Origin: Pontibacter beigongshangensis
Lineage (GTDB): Bacteria > Bacteroidota > Bacteroidia > Cytophagales > Hymenobacteraceae
DNA length: 64,000 nucleotides
Direction: 5' to 3'
Assembly: GCF_014332515.1 (NCBI RefSeq)
Contig: NZ_VFSD01000003.1
Coordinates: 248,001 to 312,000, forward strand
The position numbers were made by a program, and so were the translations under genes. Below the pieces are notes generated by a model. It saw only the letters and a list, made by a program, of their open reading frames with translations. It did no database searches and was not told the origin of the DNA. Positions 1-8,058 of this stretch are shown here, one piece after another; within the stretch, counting starts at the first letter, position 1, and each line of letters opens with the position of its first letter.

Positions 1-1064
1 AGCTCTTTTATGGGGCTGCTGATGCGGTAACTCCACTTGCCGGCAGACTTGGGTACAAACCGCACACGGTAGCGCCCCTTGCCTTCGTAATAGCCTTCAA
101 ATTGTTGGCCGCTTACTTCCAGCCACAGTGCAGGCTCTTCTGTGGCTGGTCCTTTGTCCGGCCCCGGCAGCACCCATTCTATCAGCCCGAACACCGGCAC
201 CTGATCGGCTAAGGTGGTTGCTCTCCCGAACATCCGGCGGGAGCTGTATGGTAGCGGCACAAAGCTGCCGCCCCAGCTTGCTTCCTGTGGCTTTTCGGGG
301 TTGCCGTGGAGCAGGTAGGCTACCGAAGGGGTGTCGCCCATTTTGATGACGCCTTGGTAATAGTTGCCGAAATCGCGGCCCATGGCACCGTGCCCTTTTA
401 TGTGCTTCTCGTAGTAATTGCTGTTGCCGAACGTCTTCCCGGTTTGATGATCAGTGAACCAACCCCGGTAGGTGGCGTTGGCTTCAATGAACCACAGGTT
501 CGGGAAATTGCTGGCCAGGTAGTGGTAGGCATCGGCTCCCCACTTTTTGTTGGGTCCGCCAATCCAGTACACCCGCAGCTTAGGGGCTATTTCTGGGGCA
601 TCGTGCAGGGCCTGGGCCACATCTTCTATGCCGCCCCACACCAGCACCCACAGGGGCTGCTGGCTTTTGCGTTTGGCACATTCTATTATCCAGTCAGATC
701 CTTCGCTCGGGCTGCTCCAGCCCCTGGCCGGTGCCCGCTCAGTGGCTCCCTGCTTCACCACAGCCCGTAGAGCATCGGCCTCCGGCAGTTCTTTGGCATG
801 GGGCTTTAGTCTGGGGTAATCCTTTTCGTAGAGGTTGATGATGTGCAGCAAATCCTTTGTGCGGCCCTCCCCATAAGGCGAGGATATCAGCCCTTCTGTT
901 TCAAAATGGTCGGCATACATCAGGTAGTGGATCATCGACTGAAAATCGTCGTCGTCCGTTCCGCCAATATCGGTGCTCACAATTACCCGTGGCCTGACCT
1001 TGTCCTGCCCCAAAAGCGGCATGGTCAGCAATAGCAGTAGCAAAATTTGAACTGATTTGATCAT
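1..1064 (-). CDS. DUF1593 (nucleoside-hydrolase-like) secreted protein, 3' end cut by window
   Basis: The frame is open from an ATG at 1064 to the window edge, about 354 codons, so the C-terminus is missing. The protein begins with a signal peptide (MIKSVQILLLLLLTMPLLGQ). It then carries STDIGGTDDDDF, an Asp-rich metal-site motif like that of inosine/uridine nucleoside hydrolases, followed by VWGGIEDVAQAL and IGGPNKKWG. This arrangement matches the DUF1593 family, whose members are exported and often attached to carbohydrate-binding modules in Bacteroidota. A role in glycoside or glycan turnover is inference; the substrate cannot be read. A (CACT)n repeat lies in its upstream region. The next gene upstream is transcribed the same way, 125 bp away. 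Confidence 0.85.
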   Translation of the reverse strand, partial: MIKSVQILLLLLLTMPLLGQDKVRPRVIVSTDIGGTDDDDFQSMIHYLMYADHFETEGLISSPYGEGRTKDLLHIINLYEKDYPRLKPHAKELPEADALRAVVKQGATERAPARGWSSPSEGSDWIIECAKRKSQQPLWVLVWGGIEDVAQALHDAPEIAPKLRVYWIGGPNKKWGADAYHYLASNFPNLWFIEANATYRGWFTDHQTGKTFGNSNYYEKHIKGHGAMGRDFGNYYQGVIKMGDTPSVAYLLHGNPEKPQEASWGGSFVPLPYSSRRMFGRATTLADQVPVFGLIEWVLPGPDKGPATEEPALWLEVSGQQFEGYYEGKGRYRVRFVPKSAGKWSYRISSPIKE

Positions 1065-1149
1065 GGCTTTCCGGTTTTGAAGGTCAGACTTTTGGTTGAA
1101 TTGTTACATTGTTGGATTGTTAAAAATCTCCGTTTAAATAATGCCACCC

Positions 1150-1193
1150 TCACTCACTCACTCACTCACTCACTCACTCACTCACTCACTCAT
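1150..1193. repeat. (CACT)n tetranucleotide microsatellite
   Basis: About 10.5 uninterrupted CACT units lie between the DUF1593 start (1064) and the stop codon of the upstream gene (1190-1192). On the minus strand the array reads TGAG TGAG, and the first TGA is the stop of that upstream gene. Slippage would therefore alter only the spacer ahead of DUF1593. Confidence 0.95.
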
Positions 1194-2029
1194 TTCCTAA
1201 ACGGGTCTTTCAGGAATTTAGTGATCATTTTAGACATCTTCCGGTGGCTTTTGGAGGCATCGGCGAAGCCGATAATGCAGACGTGCTCGTTGCCGCTCAT
1301 GCCGTACACTTTGTGGCCGTTTTCGGGGCCGGAGCGGCCGAAACTGTAGAGGTCCATGTTGTGCACATTGCCTTTGCGGATCTGGCGGTGATTCTCGTTG
1401 GGCGCATCATCGTCGGGCGTTTTGGCCAGGAATAGGTAGCTTTTTGCTTTCGGGTCGCCGAGGTAGAACCACTCCGGCGAGAAATCAAGAAACTCGCCGC
1501 TCGGGATGTGCTTTTTGCCATCGGCGGTCACAAAATAGTCTTCTGCATCAGCAGTGCCACCAGCTACGCCTTCATACAGAAAAGCATATTCGCCTTTCGA
1601 TTTTAAAACTTTGATGGCTACCCGATCCGGAAAAAACCAGTACTGGAATGTGAAGTCGGGGTTGGAGGACTCCAGTATCACCAGGTCGCCTTCGGTTTTG
1701 CCATTCAGCACCGTATTGGTGGAGTTACTGTTGCGGCCGGCGTGGCCAAAATTGCCGGTGCTGTTCGGGAAGCCCCTGAAATCGCCGTTCGGGCCAGGCT
1801 CCATGTAAGAGGCTATCCAGTCGTTGCCTTCCTTGTCAATAAAGCTCTTAAAACCGGATACGCCATTGTCTTTTTCGAAGTAAACGGTGCCCATGGGCAT
1901 CTCAATTTTGTAGCAGCCGGTGCCGTGCCACTGCACCTCCGTAAGCTTTACCTTTTGCGGAAAGGCCGGTGAAACCGAAAGGAGCAGCAGCAGCAGCAGC
2001 AGGGGCACAAACGTTTTAAAGAGTTTCAT
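1190..2029 (-). CDS. Secreted protein of unknown function, 279 aa
   Basis: The N-terminus is a classical signal peptide with an eight-Leu run (MKLFKTFVPLLLLLLLL) ending near AFPQ. The mature part is a soluble, aromatic-rich, beta-type sequence with a Gly-rich stretch (FPNSTGNFGHAGRNSNSTNT) and no catalytic motif I recognise. The stop codon is the first unit of the CACT/TGAG microsatellite. It is co-oriented with the downstream DUF1593 gene, so the two may form a unit devoted to extracellular sugar or nucleoside substrates; that is inference only. Confidence is high that this is a gene and low for any function. Confidence 0.75.
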   Translation of the reverse strand: MKLFKTFVPLLLLLLLLSVSPAFPQKVKLTEVQWHGTGCYKIEMPMGTVYFEKDNGVSGFKSFIDKEGNDWIASYMEPGPNGDFRGFPNSTGNFGHAGRNSNSTNTVLNGKTEGDLVILESSNPDFTFQYWFFPDRVAIKVLKSKGEYAFLYEGVAGGTADAEDYFVTADGKKHIPSGEFLDFSPEWFYLGDPKAKSYLFLAKTPDDDAPNENHRQIRKGNVHNMDLYSFGRSGPENGHKVYGMSGNEHVCIIGFADASKSHRKMSKMITKFLKDPFRK

Positions 2030-2555
2030 GAAGGGTTGGTTAAATTAATTTTAATATAGTTATAAAGATAAAATGCTTCGGGCTTTCTGTGGATACCTAA
2101 CGGATGCAATCTGCAAAATATGTAACTTGCAATAGGTCTGCAGCAAGCAATGGGTTGGCAGGTGATTTCTAAAACCTGTTGCCTTTAGTGCCGCTGCTTT
2201 TGTTTAGTTATTTATATATGCACGCTTTATTTATTTTTGAAGGGAATATAAACAGATAATCCAGAGTGTGCAAATAATAAGGAACATTCATTAGCAATAA
2301 GAGATGATTTCCTGATGTGGCGCGGCGAAGAACGGGGCGCATCATTGTCTGTGTATCAGGTAGAAGATCTGGGGCGGCAGCAGAAGGCATCCCTAGCAGG
2401 AAAGATAAAGGCTCAAAAGAGTCGACAAAGTTGATAAACGCTTCAACTGGCGTAGCAGGATTTGCTTTTTGCTTGATTTGAACCGCTTAAATGCGTAAAT
2501 TCCATTGCAATTCAGACCCGGAAAAATTCTGTTTTGTTTAACTCAACCTAAAATT
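2030..2555. other. Divergent intergenic region, 526 bp
   Basis: This AT-rich spacer separates the minus-strand gene starting at 2029 from the plus-strand gene starting at 2556. Promoters for both must lie here. I see no convincing TAnnTTTG box, RNA gene or repeat. A 60-codon minus-strand reading frame at 2208-2390 looks non-coding. Confidence 0.5.
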
Positions 2556-3164
2556 ATGGCTATAATCAAAACAGTAGTAACGCTGGCACTTGTGCTGGCA
2601 GGCGCCTGCTCTATGGCACAGACCAAAGCGCCTGCTCCTGATGTGCAGATTAAAGCGGCTTTGCTGGCGGCACCATCGGAGAAAAGGAATGGGGCATCTG
2701 TGTTAGGCTATAACCAGAAAGGGGAACTGGTGCAGTTGCGGAAGGGAACAAACGAGCTGGTTTGCCTGGCCGATGACCCGGGGCAGAAAGGCTTTTCGGT
2801 GTCGTGTTACCACCAGGACCTGGAACCTTTTATGGCGCGGGGGCGGGAACTACGGAAAGCAGGTAAGAACACCAGGGAAATTTTTGACATGCGCGAGAAT
2901 GAGGCAAAAAGCGGGAAGCTGGCTTTGCCCAAACAGCCGACCTCGTTGTTTGTGTACACGGCTGCAGAGGACAATTTTGATCCGGCGACCGGAGAAGTAA
3001 AAGACGGTTACCTGCGTTACGTGGTGTACATTCCGTATGCGACCTCCGAAACCACCGGCCTTCCCCTGAAGCCCGAAGGACCGGCCATGCCCTGGATCAT
3101 GCACCCGGGCACGCATGGGGCGCATATCATGATCAGTCCGCCAAAAAGTACTGCAGGGCAGTAG
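2556..3164 (+). CDS. Exported protein of unknown function, 202 aa
   Basis: The frame opens at 2505, but the ATG at 2556 starts a proper signal peptide (MAIIKTVVTLALVLAGACSMAQ), probably cut after SMA; the 17 preceding codons look untranslated. The mature protein has a motif-rich C-terminus (YVVYIPYATSETTGLPL, then PAMPWIMHPGTHGAHIMI) typical of a conserved but uncharacterised secreted family. The His-containing PGTHGAHIM stretch could bind a metal; this is a guess. A hairpin at 3181-3213 follows the stop by 16 bp. Confidence 0.7.
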   Translation: MAIIKTVVTLALVLAGACSMAQTKAPAPDVQIKAALLAAPSEKRNGASVLGYNQKGELVQLRKGTNELVCLADDPGQKGFSVSCYHQDLEPFMARGRELRKAGKNTREIFDMRENEAKSGKLALPKQPTSLFVYTAAEDNFDPATGEVKDGYLRYVVYIPYATSETTGLPLKPEGPAMPWIMHPGTHGAHIMISPPKSTAGQ

Positions 3165-3174
3165 GCGACCGGCA

Positions 3175-3216
3175 CAAAAAAAGGTCCACAGCCTTTTGTT
3201 TGCTGTGGACCTTTCC
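3175..3216. terminator. Bidirectional intrinsic terminator
   Basis: A 12-bp perfect stem (3181-3192 with 3202-3213) encloses a 9-nt loop. The A-tract on its left becomes a U-run on the minus strand, so it serves best for the small minus-strand gene at 3253-3480. It can also stop the plus-strand gene ending at 3164. Confidence 0.85.
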
Positions 3217-3252
3217 TGTTAACGTGGGTTAACTGCTCAATCAGAGCCAGAC

Positions 3253-3480
3253 TTAGTATCGGAACAAGAAATTAGTGCCGTTACGAATCCACTTTTCAAA
3301 GAAGGAGTTGTCGTTATACTCGCCGGAGAGCAGTTCAAAGTCAGCTCTGTCTTTGTTGGAGCGCGAGTTCATAAAGTTCGGTAGAGAGTCCTGGTTGTTT
3401 GGTTCCCAGTCCTGACCTTTTTGCAAAGCAATACAAATATATTCCCTTGTAGTGCTATCAACTAGATATTTTCTGTTCAT
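3253..3480 (-). CDS. Small hypothetical protein, 75 aa
   Basis: An ATG at 3480 opens a hydrophilic 75-residue protein (MNRKYLVDSTTREYICIALQ...) with no signal peptide, membrane helix or recognised domain. Terminators lie on both sides (3175-3216 downstream, 3548-3582 upstream), so it is probably a single-gene transcript. The composition is ordinary and the frame is flanked by good transcription signals, which supports a real gene; no function is proposed. Confidence 0.6.
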   Translation of the reverse strand: MNRKYLVDSTTREYICIALQKGQDWEPNNQDSLPNFMNSRSNKDRADFELLSGEYNDNSFFEKWIRNGTNFLFRY

Positions 3481-3547
3481 TTAAGTAAGTTACGCCTTTT
3501 TATTTGTGAATACAAATGAAGCAGGTGAATTGGTGAGAAATATAAAT

Positions 3548-3582
3548 AAAAAAAGCCTTACAGGTCATGTAAGGCTTTTTTC
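3548..3582 (-). terminator. Intrinsic terminator of the cold-shock gene
   Basis: A stem pairs 3549-3562 with 3568-3581 around a 5-nt loop, A-rich on one side and T-rich on the other. It starts 22 bp beyond the stop codon of the cold-shock gene (3604-3795). Confidence 0.85.
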
Positions 3583-3603
3583 AGAATGACTTATATGATA
3601 AAA

Positions 3604-3795
3604 CTAAACCAGCTGCACATTTACAGCGTTCAGTCCTCTTTTACCTTCCTGCAGATCAAAAGTCACCTCGTCGTTCTGTCTGATGTCATTCATTAGTCCA
3701 GATACGTGCACAAAGTACTCTTGGTCTGAATTTGTTTCTTTAATAAATCCGAATCCTTTCAGATCGTTAAAGAATTTTACTGTTCCTTGATTCAT
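3604..3795 (-). CDS. Cold-shock protein (CspA family)
   Basis: This 63-residue protein is a complete single cold-shock domain. It carries the RNP1 motif KGFGFI (residues 13-18) and an RNP2 motif YFVHVS (27-32), close to the usual VFVHFS. Such proteins bind single-stranded RNA or DNA and act as RNA chaperones in the cytoplasm. It has its own terminator and a long, AT-rich upstream region (more than 300 bp to the next gene), which is common for cold-shock genes with long 5' leaders, though no specific leader structure was worked out. Confidence 0.95.
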   Translation of the reverse strand: MNQGTVKFFNDLKGFGFIKETNSDQEYFVHVSGLMNDIRQNDEVTFDLQEGKRGLNAVNVQLV

Positions 3796-4299
3796 AATAA
3801 TTGTTTGTTATACTATTAGTACATGAAGATATGAAAAAATGTTCATTTATTCTTCATTTATTTTAGCCGTATCCGGGAATAGTGCGCCTGGCGCGTTGTA
3901 GTGGCATAAATAATTTAGTTAACTTTATTTTTGCTGCAGTAACTAGGTGCCTTAGAAGGATAACTCCACTGCTCAGTTTGTACTCGAGGCAGGATCTAGC
4001 GGCAAGGGAGGGTAAGCAGGTGCTATAAGGTCTGGGCTAGCATAGTTACTGATTCAGCCCCAGCCTGCAGAAGCTTCGTTCTCGCGCCCGTCTCCAGGCG
4101 CACTTTTAGCTGATCGGCTAAACAAACCGGAGGTCTGGTTTTTAATTTTAGAGAAAACTTTCCTATCTAAATCAACACTACTCTAAATCTTCGAATTTAA
4201 TCATTAGCACAGCAGCACAATTACTAATTGGCAAATCGAGAGAATTATTCCAATCAAAATGCCCCTCCGGAGCCTCGGCCGCTCCTTTGAGGTAAGAGG
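3796..4299. other. Intergenic region, 504 bp
   Basis: The left part is the AT-rich promoter/leader region of the cold-shock gene. The right part holds small palindromes (TTTTAGCTGATCGGCTAAA near 4104-4122, AAACC/GGTTT near 4125-4143) and one copy of the dispersed CTCCGGAG motif at 4243-4272. No gene is seen. Confidence 0.6.
4243..4272 (-). repeat. Dispersed CTCCGGAG/AATAATT motif, copy 1
   Basis: On the minus strand it reads CTCCGGAGGGGC, then ATTTTGATTGGAATAATT. It lies 28 bp beyond the gabD stop, in an orientation in which the hairpin plus T-tract could serve as gabD's terminator. Confidence 0.85.
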
Positions 4300-5745
4300 C
4301 TACTTTATGCCGCCAAAACACATGTACTTGATTTCCATAAAGTAGTCCATGCCGTATTTGGAGCCTTCGCGGCCAAAGCCTGATTCTTTCATGCCGCCGA
4401 ACGGGGCGACCTCGGTGGAGATCATGCCTTCGTTTATACCGACCATGCCATATTCCAGGGCTTCGGCCACGCGCCAGCAGCGGGCCACGTCTTTGCTGTA
4501 AAAGTAGGATGCCAGCCCGTACGCTGTGTCGTTTGCCAACTGAATGGCCTCCTCTTCAGTGCTGAATCTGAAAACAGGCGCCACGGGTCCGAATACTTCT
4601 TCGCGGGAAATGAGCATGCCCGGGTTGGCATCGGCCAGCACGGTGGGTTTGTAAAAGAGCCCGTCCAGCGGCTTGCCTCCTTCCGTTACGCGGGCACCTT
4701 TGGCAATGGCGTCTTCTACATGCTCCTTCACTTTCTCCAAGCCTTTTTCGTTAATCAACGGCCCCACCTGCACGTCCTTCTCTAAACCATTGCCCACTTT
4801 AAGCGCTGCCACGGCCTCCGAAAATTTCTCTACAAACTCGTCGTACACTTGGTCCTGCACCAGTACGCGGTTCACGCACACGCAGGTCTGGCCGTTGTTC
4901 CGGAACTTGGAGAGGATGGCCCCTTTTACGGCCGCCTCTATGTCGGCATCTTCGAACACGATAAAGGGTGCATTGCCGCCTAACTCCAGCGAGAGTTTTT
5001 TGAGGGTAGGGGCACTTTGCTCCATCAGGATCTTGCCCACAGGGGTGGAGCCGGTAAAGGAGAGTTTGCGGACCTTTGTGTTTTCGCAGAGCTCTTTGCC
5101 GATGTCGCTGCTGTTGCTGGAGGTGATGGTGTTGTATACGCCTGGCGGAAAGCCTGCTTTTTCGGCGAGGTAGGCAATGGCAAGAGCGGTAAGCGGGGTT
5201 TCGGATGGCGGCTTTACTACCACGGTACTGCCGGCTGCCAGAGCGGGGCCTACTTTGCGGGTTATCATGGCGAGCGGAAAATTCCAGGGCGTAATTGCTG
5301 CTGCCACTCCCACCGACTGTTTGATCACGACCAGCCTGCGGTCGCGGGAGTAGGAGGGGATTACATCGCCGTAGGTGCGCTTTGCTTCTTCGGCAAACCA
5401 TTCTATGAAGGAGGCGCCGTAGTCTACTTCTCCTAAACTCTCCTGCAGTACTTTGCCGCACTCCATGGTCATCAGGCGGGCGAGTTCCTCTTTGTGCTCG
5501 AGCATCAGGTTAAACCAGGTCCGCATCAGGCTGGCCCGTTCTTTGGCGGTGGTGTCGCGGTAGGCGGGCCAGGCGGCATGGGCGGCGTCTATGGCCCGGC
5601 GGGTGTCGGCTCTGTCCATGTCGGTTACGCTGGCTATCACTTTGCCGGTGGCCGGGTTGGTTACCGCAAAGGTTTTGCCGCTGCCTGCCTTTACCCACTG
5701 GCCATTCACGTAGGCTTCGGTTCTTATCAAACTGTTCTGTTCCAT
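4300..5745 (-). CDS. gabD: NAD(P)-dependent succinate-semialdehyde dehydrogenase
   Basis: This 481-residue aldehyde dehydrogenase has the GabD length and signature. It shows ITPWNFP (151-157), a nucleotide-binding FTGSTPVG (230-237), catalytic Glu254 in LELGG, and catalytic Cys288 in GQTCVCVNR. The double-Cys motif CVC is typical of succinate-semialdehyde dehydrogenases. It oxidises succinate semialdehyde to succinate, linking GABA or related degradation to the TCA cycle in the cytoplasm. No GABA transaminase is adjacent, so the physiological aldehyde is uncertain. It appears to be monocistronic. Confidence 0.92.
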   Translation of the reverse strand: MEQNSLIRTEAYVNGQWVKAGSGKTFAVTNPATGKVIASVTDMDRADTRRAIDAAHAAWPAYRDTTAKERASLMRTWFNLMLEHKEELARLMTMECGKVLQESLGEVDYGASFIEWFAEEAKRTYGDVIPSYSRDRRLVVIKQSVGVAAAITPWNFPLAMITRKVGPALAAGSTVVVKPPSETPLTALAIAYLAEKAGFPPGVYNTITSSNSSDIGKELCENTKVRKLSFTGSTPVGKILMEQSAPTLKKLSLELGGNAPFIVFEDADIEAAVKGAILSKFRNNGQTCVCVNRVLVQDQVYDEFVEKFSEAVAALKVGNGLEKDVQVGPLINEKGLEKVKEHVEDAIAKGARVTEGGKPLDGLFYKPTVLADANPGMLISREEVFGPVAPVFRFSTEEEAIQLANDTAYGLASYFYSKDVARCWRVAEALEYGMVGINEGMISTEVAPFGGMKESGFGREGSKYGMDYFMEIKYMCFGGIK

Positions 5746-5904
5746 GTGCTTGTGTCGGTTGGTGCAGTATCAGGAGGTAAATTAGGAAATTATTACCTGC
5801 CATGCTGCTGTACTTACTACGAAACTTGCCGGCGCAAGGCAACGAACTACTGAAGGAAGTGGTTTGCATCTTTGGATAGCAACAGGAGCATCAGCAGTAG
5901 TTTT

Positions 5905-5936
5905 GCCTCCGGAGGGCCATTTTGATTAGAATAATC
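5905..5936 (+). repeat. Dispersed CTCCGGAG/AATAATT motif, copy 2
   Basis: It reads GCCTCCGGAGGGCC, then ATTTTGATTAGAATAATC. It is preceded by GCAACAGGAGCATCAGCAG, the CAG-rich flank that several copies share. It lies upstream of gabD and points against it, so it is not a terminator for any gene seen here. Confidence 0.85.
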
Positions 5937-6101
5937 TAGGATATATGATACATGCTGGGGGTATGGATATAGAAATTCTACTACCTACAGGTTCCATCTG
6001 TCTTAGCTGCTGCTCGGTCCGGTGCATTTAACCATTCTATTGCATAGCTGGGGCTCCGGGCGCTCACGGCTGGGGAAGGGGCCCTCTATAAGCGAGGCCT
6101 C

Positions 6102-6219
6102 GTCCCTGGCCATCGGCGCTGTGTTCGCTCCTGCCAGGGGTGCAGGGGCCCTTTTTAGACTCGCTCTCTCTCAGGCTGCCTGCGGCACCGGACCTCTCAA
6201 GGCGCCGATGGCCAGCGAC
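6102..6219. repeat. Inverted repeat, 18-nt arms
   Basis: The arms 6102-6119 and 6202-6219 are complementary at 17 of 18 positions (core GGCCATCGGCGC) and bracket 82 bp of GC-rich sequence. Confidence 0.75.
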
Positions 6220-6348
6220 TGGGATTTGTGAGATAGCCAAGTCTGATGCCGTGCAACAACCTTGTGTAACTAATGATTGCTATTTCCATATCCCTATATA
6301 TGTTATAAACCGAATAATTTTGAACGCTCAGGGGCAGGAAGGGTGGTT

Positions 6349-6840
6349 TCAGTCGAGTTCTTTTAGGAGCCCGTGCACATCGAGGGGGCGGGTGTACATG
6401 TTAAGAGAGCCGTCGGGGTTGGAGGGCCATTCTTCTTTTGGCCGGTCCCAGTACAGTTCCACCCCGTTCTGGTCGGGGTCGTTGAGGTAAAGGGCTTCGG
6501 ATACGCCGTGGTCGGAGGCACCGGTAAGCGGGTAACCGGCATCGAGCAAGCGGCGCAGGATCGCGGCCAGGTCTTTGCGGGTCGGGTACAGGATGGCCGT
6601 ATGGAAAAGGCCTGTGCTACTGGCAGGAGGAGGGGAGCCATCTTTGCTGTACCAGGTGTTCAGCCCGATGTGGTGATGGTAACCTCCCGCCGAGATAAAA
6701 ACGGCGTCTTTGCCATAGGTGGTGGTGATTTCGAAACCCAGCAGGTCGCGGTAAAACTTCAGGGCGCGGTCTATGTTGGCCACCTTCAGGTGCACATGCC
6801 CGATTCGGGTCTGTGCTGGTATGGTATAGTTCTCTTCCAT
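6349..6840 (-). CDS. VOC-family (glyoxalase/dioxygenase fold) protein
   Basis: This 163-residue protein fits the vicinal-oxygen-chelate fold. The first module runs from IGHVHLKVANIDRALKFYRDLLGFE, with the metal-ligand His in GHVHL. A second His lies in GLFHTAILYP, and a Glu-containing NGVELYWDRP lies near residue 130. These are the positions used for metal binding in catechol 2,3-dioxygenase-like members (GHVHL...H...E). Length and motifs support a single complete domain pair. Substrate is unknown; it may be a catechol-type or other small-molecule dioxygenase. It appears to be monocistronic. Confidence 0.88.
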   Translation of the reverse strand: MEENYTIPAQTRIGHVHLKVANIDRALKFYRDLLGFEITTTYGKDAVFISAGGYHHHIGLNTWYSKDGSPPPASSTGLFHTAILYPTRKDLAAILRRLLDAGYPLTGASDHGVSEALYLNDPDQNGVELYWDRPKEEWPSNPDGSLNMYTRPLDVHGLLKELD

Positions 6841-7322
6841 TTCTTTTTTGATGCTAGTTATTAGAAGTTAGACTGAAGCTGTCATCTGGTTACGAAAAAA
6901 AGATCTTACTCAGGCAGTTTATTGTCCACCTCGGAGGTTGAGACCCTCTATAAAGAAGGAGGTAGGGAATGACCTAAACCTGAGAATAAATAAATCAAGT
7001 GGCGGGGTAAACTCTTTCTTTCTGCAGCCCGTGATTCATCCCCCTTACCCCCTACAAAGGGGGACTTCTCCTCTAAATATATCCTCTCGAAGTTATTTAT
7101 AGTTGATATCGGTGATAGAAAGAAAATACTGGTAATCTGAAATTAAGTGAGCCATAAACAACATGCTCCATAAACAAAAAAAGTGTGCCGACGCCTTTAT
7201 TGCTTCAACACACTTTTCTACAAGGCAGCCTTAGCTATTATTACTGCTCCGGGATAATCTTTGTTTTAAAAGAATGCTAAGCATTTTACCTTTAGCTTCG
7301 GGCCAGAAAGGGGCAAGACCTT
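6841..7322. other. Intergenic region, 482 bp
   Basis: No gene is seen. It contains a palindromic C-run/G-run tract (ending CAAAGGGGGAC, 7038-7066) of a type often scattered in Bacteroidota, and a terminator-like hairpin at 7179-7217 downstream of the DsbA-family gene. Confidence 0.5.
7179..7217 (-). terminator. Possible terminator of the DsbA/nitroreductase unit
   Basis: AAAAGTGTG near 7184 pairs with CACACTTTT near 7209, with an A-tract on the left that becomes a U-run on the minus strand. It sits about 105 bp beyond the DsbA-family stop codon, so the assignment is tentative. Confidence 0.5.
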
Positions 7323-8024
7323 TTAGCAATTACCATCTACGCCGCAGCTATCGCCGGCCTGGCTTATTTCTTCAAAGGCCGGGCTCACCTGAGCGAACAC
7401 CTGGTGGAATGCCTCGGGCGGCTGCGCGCCACTAATCAGGTATTTGTTGTTGATGATGAAGGCAGGCACGCCGGTTATGCCGGAAGCTTTTGCCCAGCGT
7501 TCCATCTCCAGCACCGCCTCGTTACCTTCCTCTCCCTCAAAAAAGCCCTCCAGCCGTTCGGCCGGTATGCCGTTGGCAATGCCTATTTCAGTTAGCAGGC
7601 GGGTGTCGTTCATGTTCTTTCCTTCGGTGAAGTAGCTGTAGAAAAGGGCCTCGGCCACCTGTTGCTGCACCCCGCATTCGCCGGCCAGCCAGATTAGCCG
7701 GTGGCCGTTAAAGGTGTTGTTCACGGCAGTCAGCCTGTCGAAGTTAAAGTCGATGCCCTCTGCTGCCCCGGCCTCTGTCAGGCGCTGGTTCATGGCGCCT
7801 AGTTGCGCTATAATCTGCGGACCGTAGTTTCTCGTGAAGTACTCCTCGCGGTCCATGCCCTCCTGCGGAATATTGGGGTTCAGCTCAAAAGGCTTAAAGC
7901 CTACTTCAAACTCAAACTTGTCTGTTGCCTCGGCCATGGCTTTTTTCAGGCGATGATCGCCTACGTAGCACCAGGGGCAGTTTATATCCGAAACAATGTC
8001 TATTTTTATTTTCTGCTTTGTCAT
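7323..8024 (-). CDS. DsbA-family oxidoreductase (FrnE-like)
   Basis: The reading frame opens at 8069, but the ATG at 8024 gives the usual FrnE N-terminus (MTKQKIKIDIVSDINCPWCY) and avoids a long overlap with the upstream gene. The thioredoxin-fold CPWC redox motif is at residues 16-19. The cis-Pro region reads ITGVPAFIINNKYLISGAQPPEAF, typical of the FrnE/DSBA subfamily with a helical insert. The C-terminus ends with a two-Cys tail (CGVDGNC). It has no signal peptide, so it is probably cytoplasmic and acts as a thiol oxidoreductase or isomerase. It follows the nitroreductase gene in an apparent operon divergent from hxlR. Confidence 0.9.
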   Translation of the reverse strand: MTKQKIKIDIVSDINCPWCYVGDHRLKKAMAEATDKFEFEVGFKPFELNPNIPQEGMDREEYFTRNYGPQIIAQLGAMNQRLTEAGAAEGIDFNFDRLTAVNNTFNGHRLIWLAGECGVQQQVAEALFYSYFTEGKNMNDTRLLTEIGIANGIPAERLEGFFEGEEGNEAVLEMERWAKASGITGVPAFIINNKYLISGAQPPEAFHQVFAQVSPAFEEISQAGDSCGVDGNC

Positions 8025-8058
8025 GCTGTTAAGTTTTTTGTGTAATGCCGGGATGTTG

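Larger units (their letters stand above)
5746..6348. other. Intergenic region with GC-rich structured block, 603 bp
   Basis: The region contains motif copy 2 (5905-5936) and a GC-rich block at about 6040-6235 that is unlike the surrounding AT-rich sequence. That block contains an 18-nt inverted repeat (6102-6119 with 6202-6219, one mismatch) and repeated GGGGCCC words. Short frames across it look non-coding. It could be a decayed mobile sequence or a structured RNA; I cannot tell which. Confidence 0.5.

Noticed and set aside
6936..6952. CACCTCGGAGGTTGAG resembling the dispersed palindrome
   Set aside because: It lacks the T-tract and the AATAATT half.
7038..7066. C-run/G-run palindrome (CCCCCTACAAAGGGGGA)
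   Set aside because: It may be a widespread Bacteroidota simple repeat, but a similar CCCCCTTACAAGG word near 16301 is too short to define a family.
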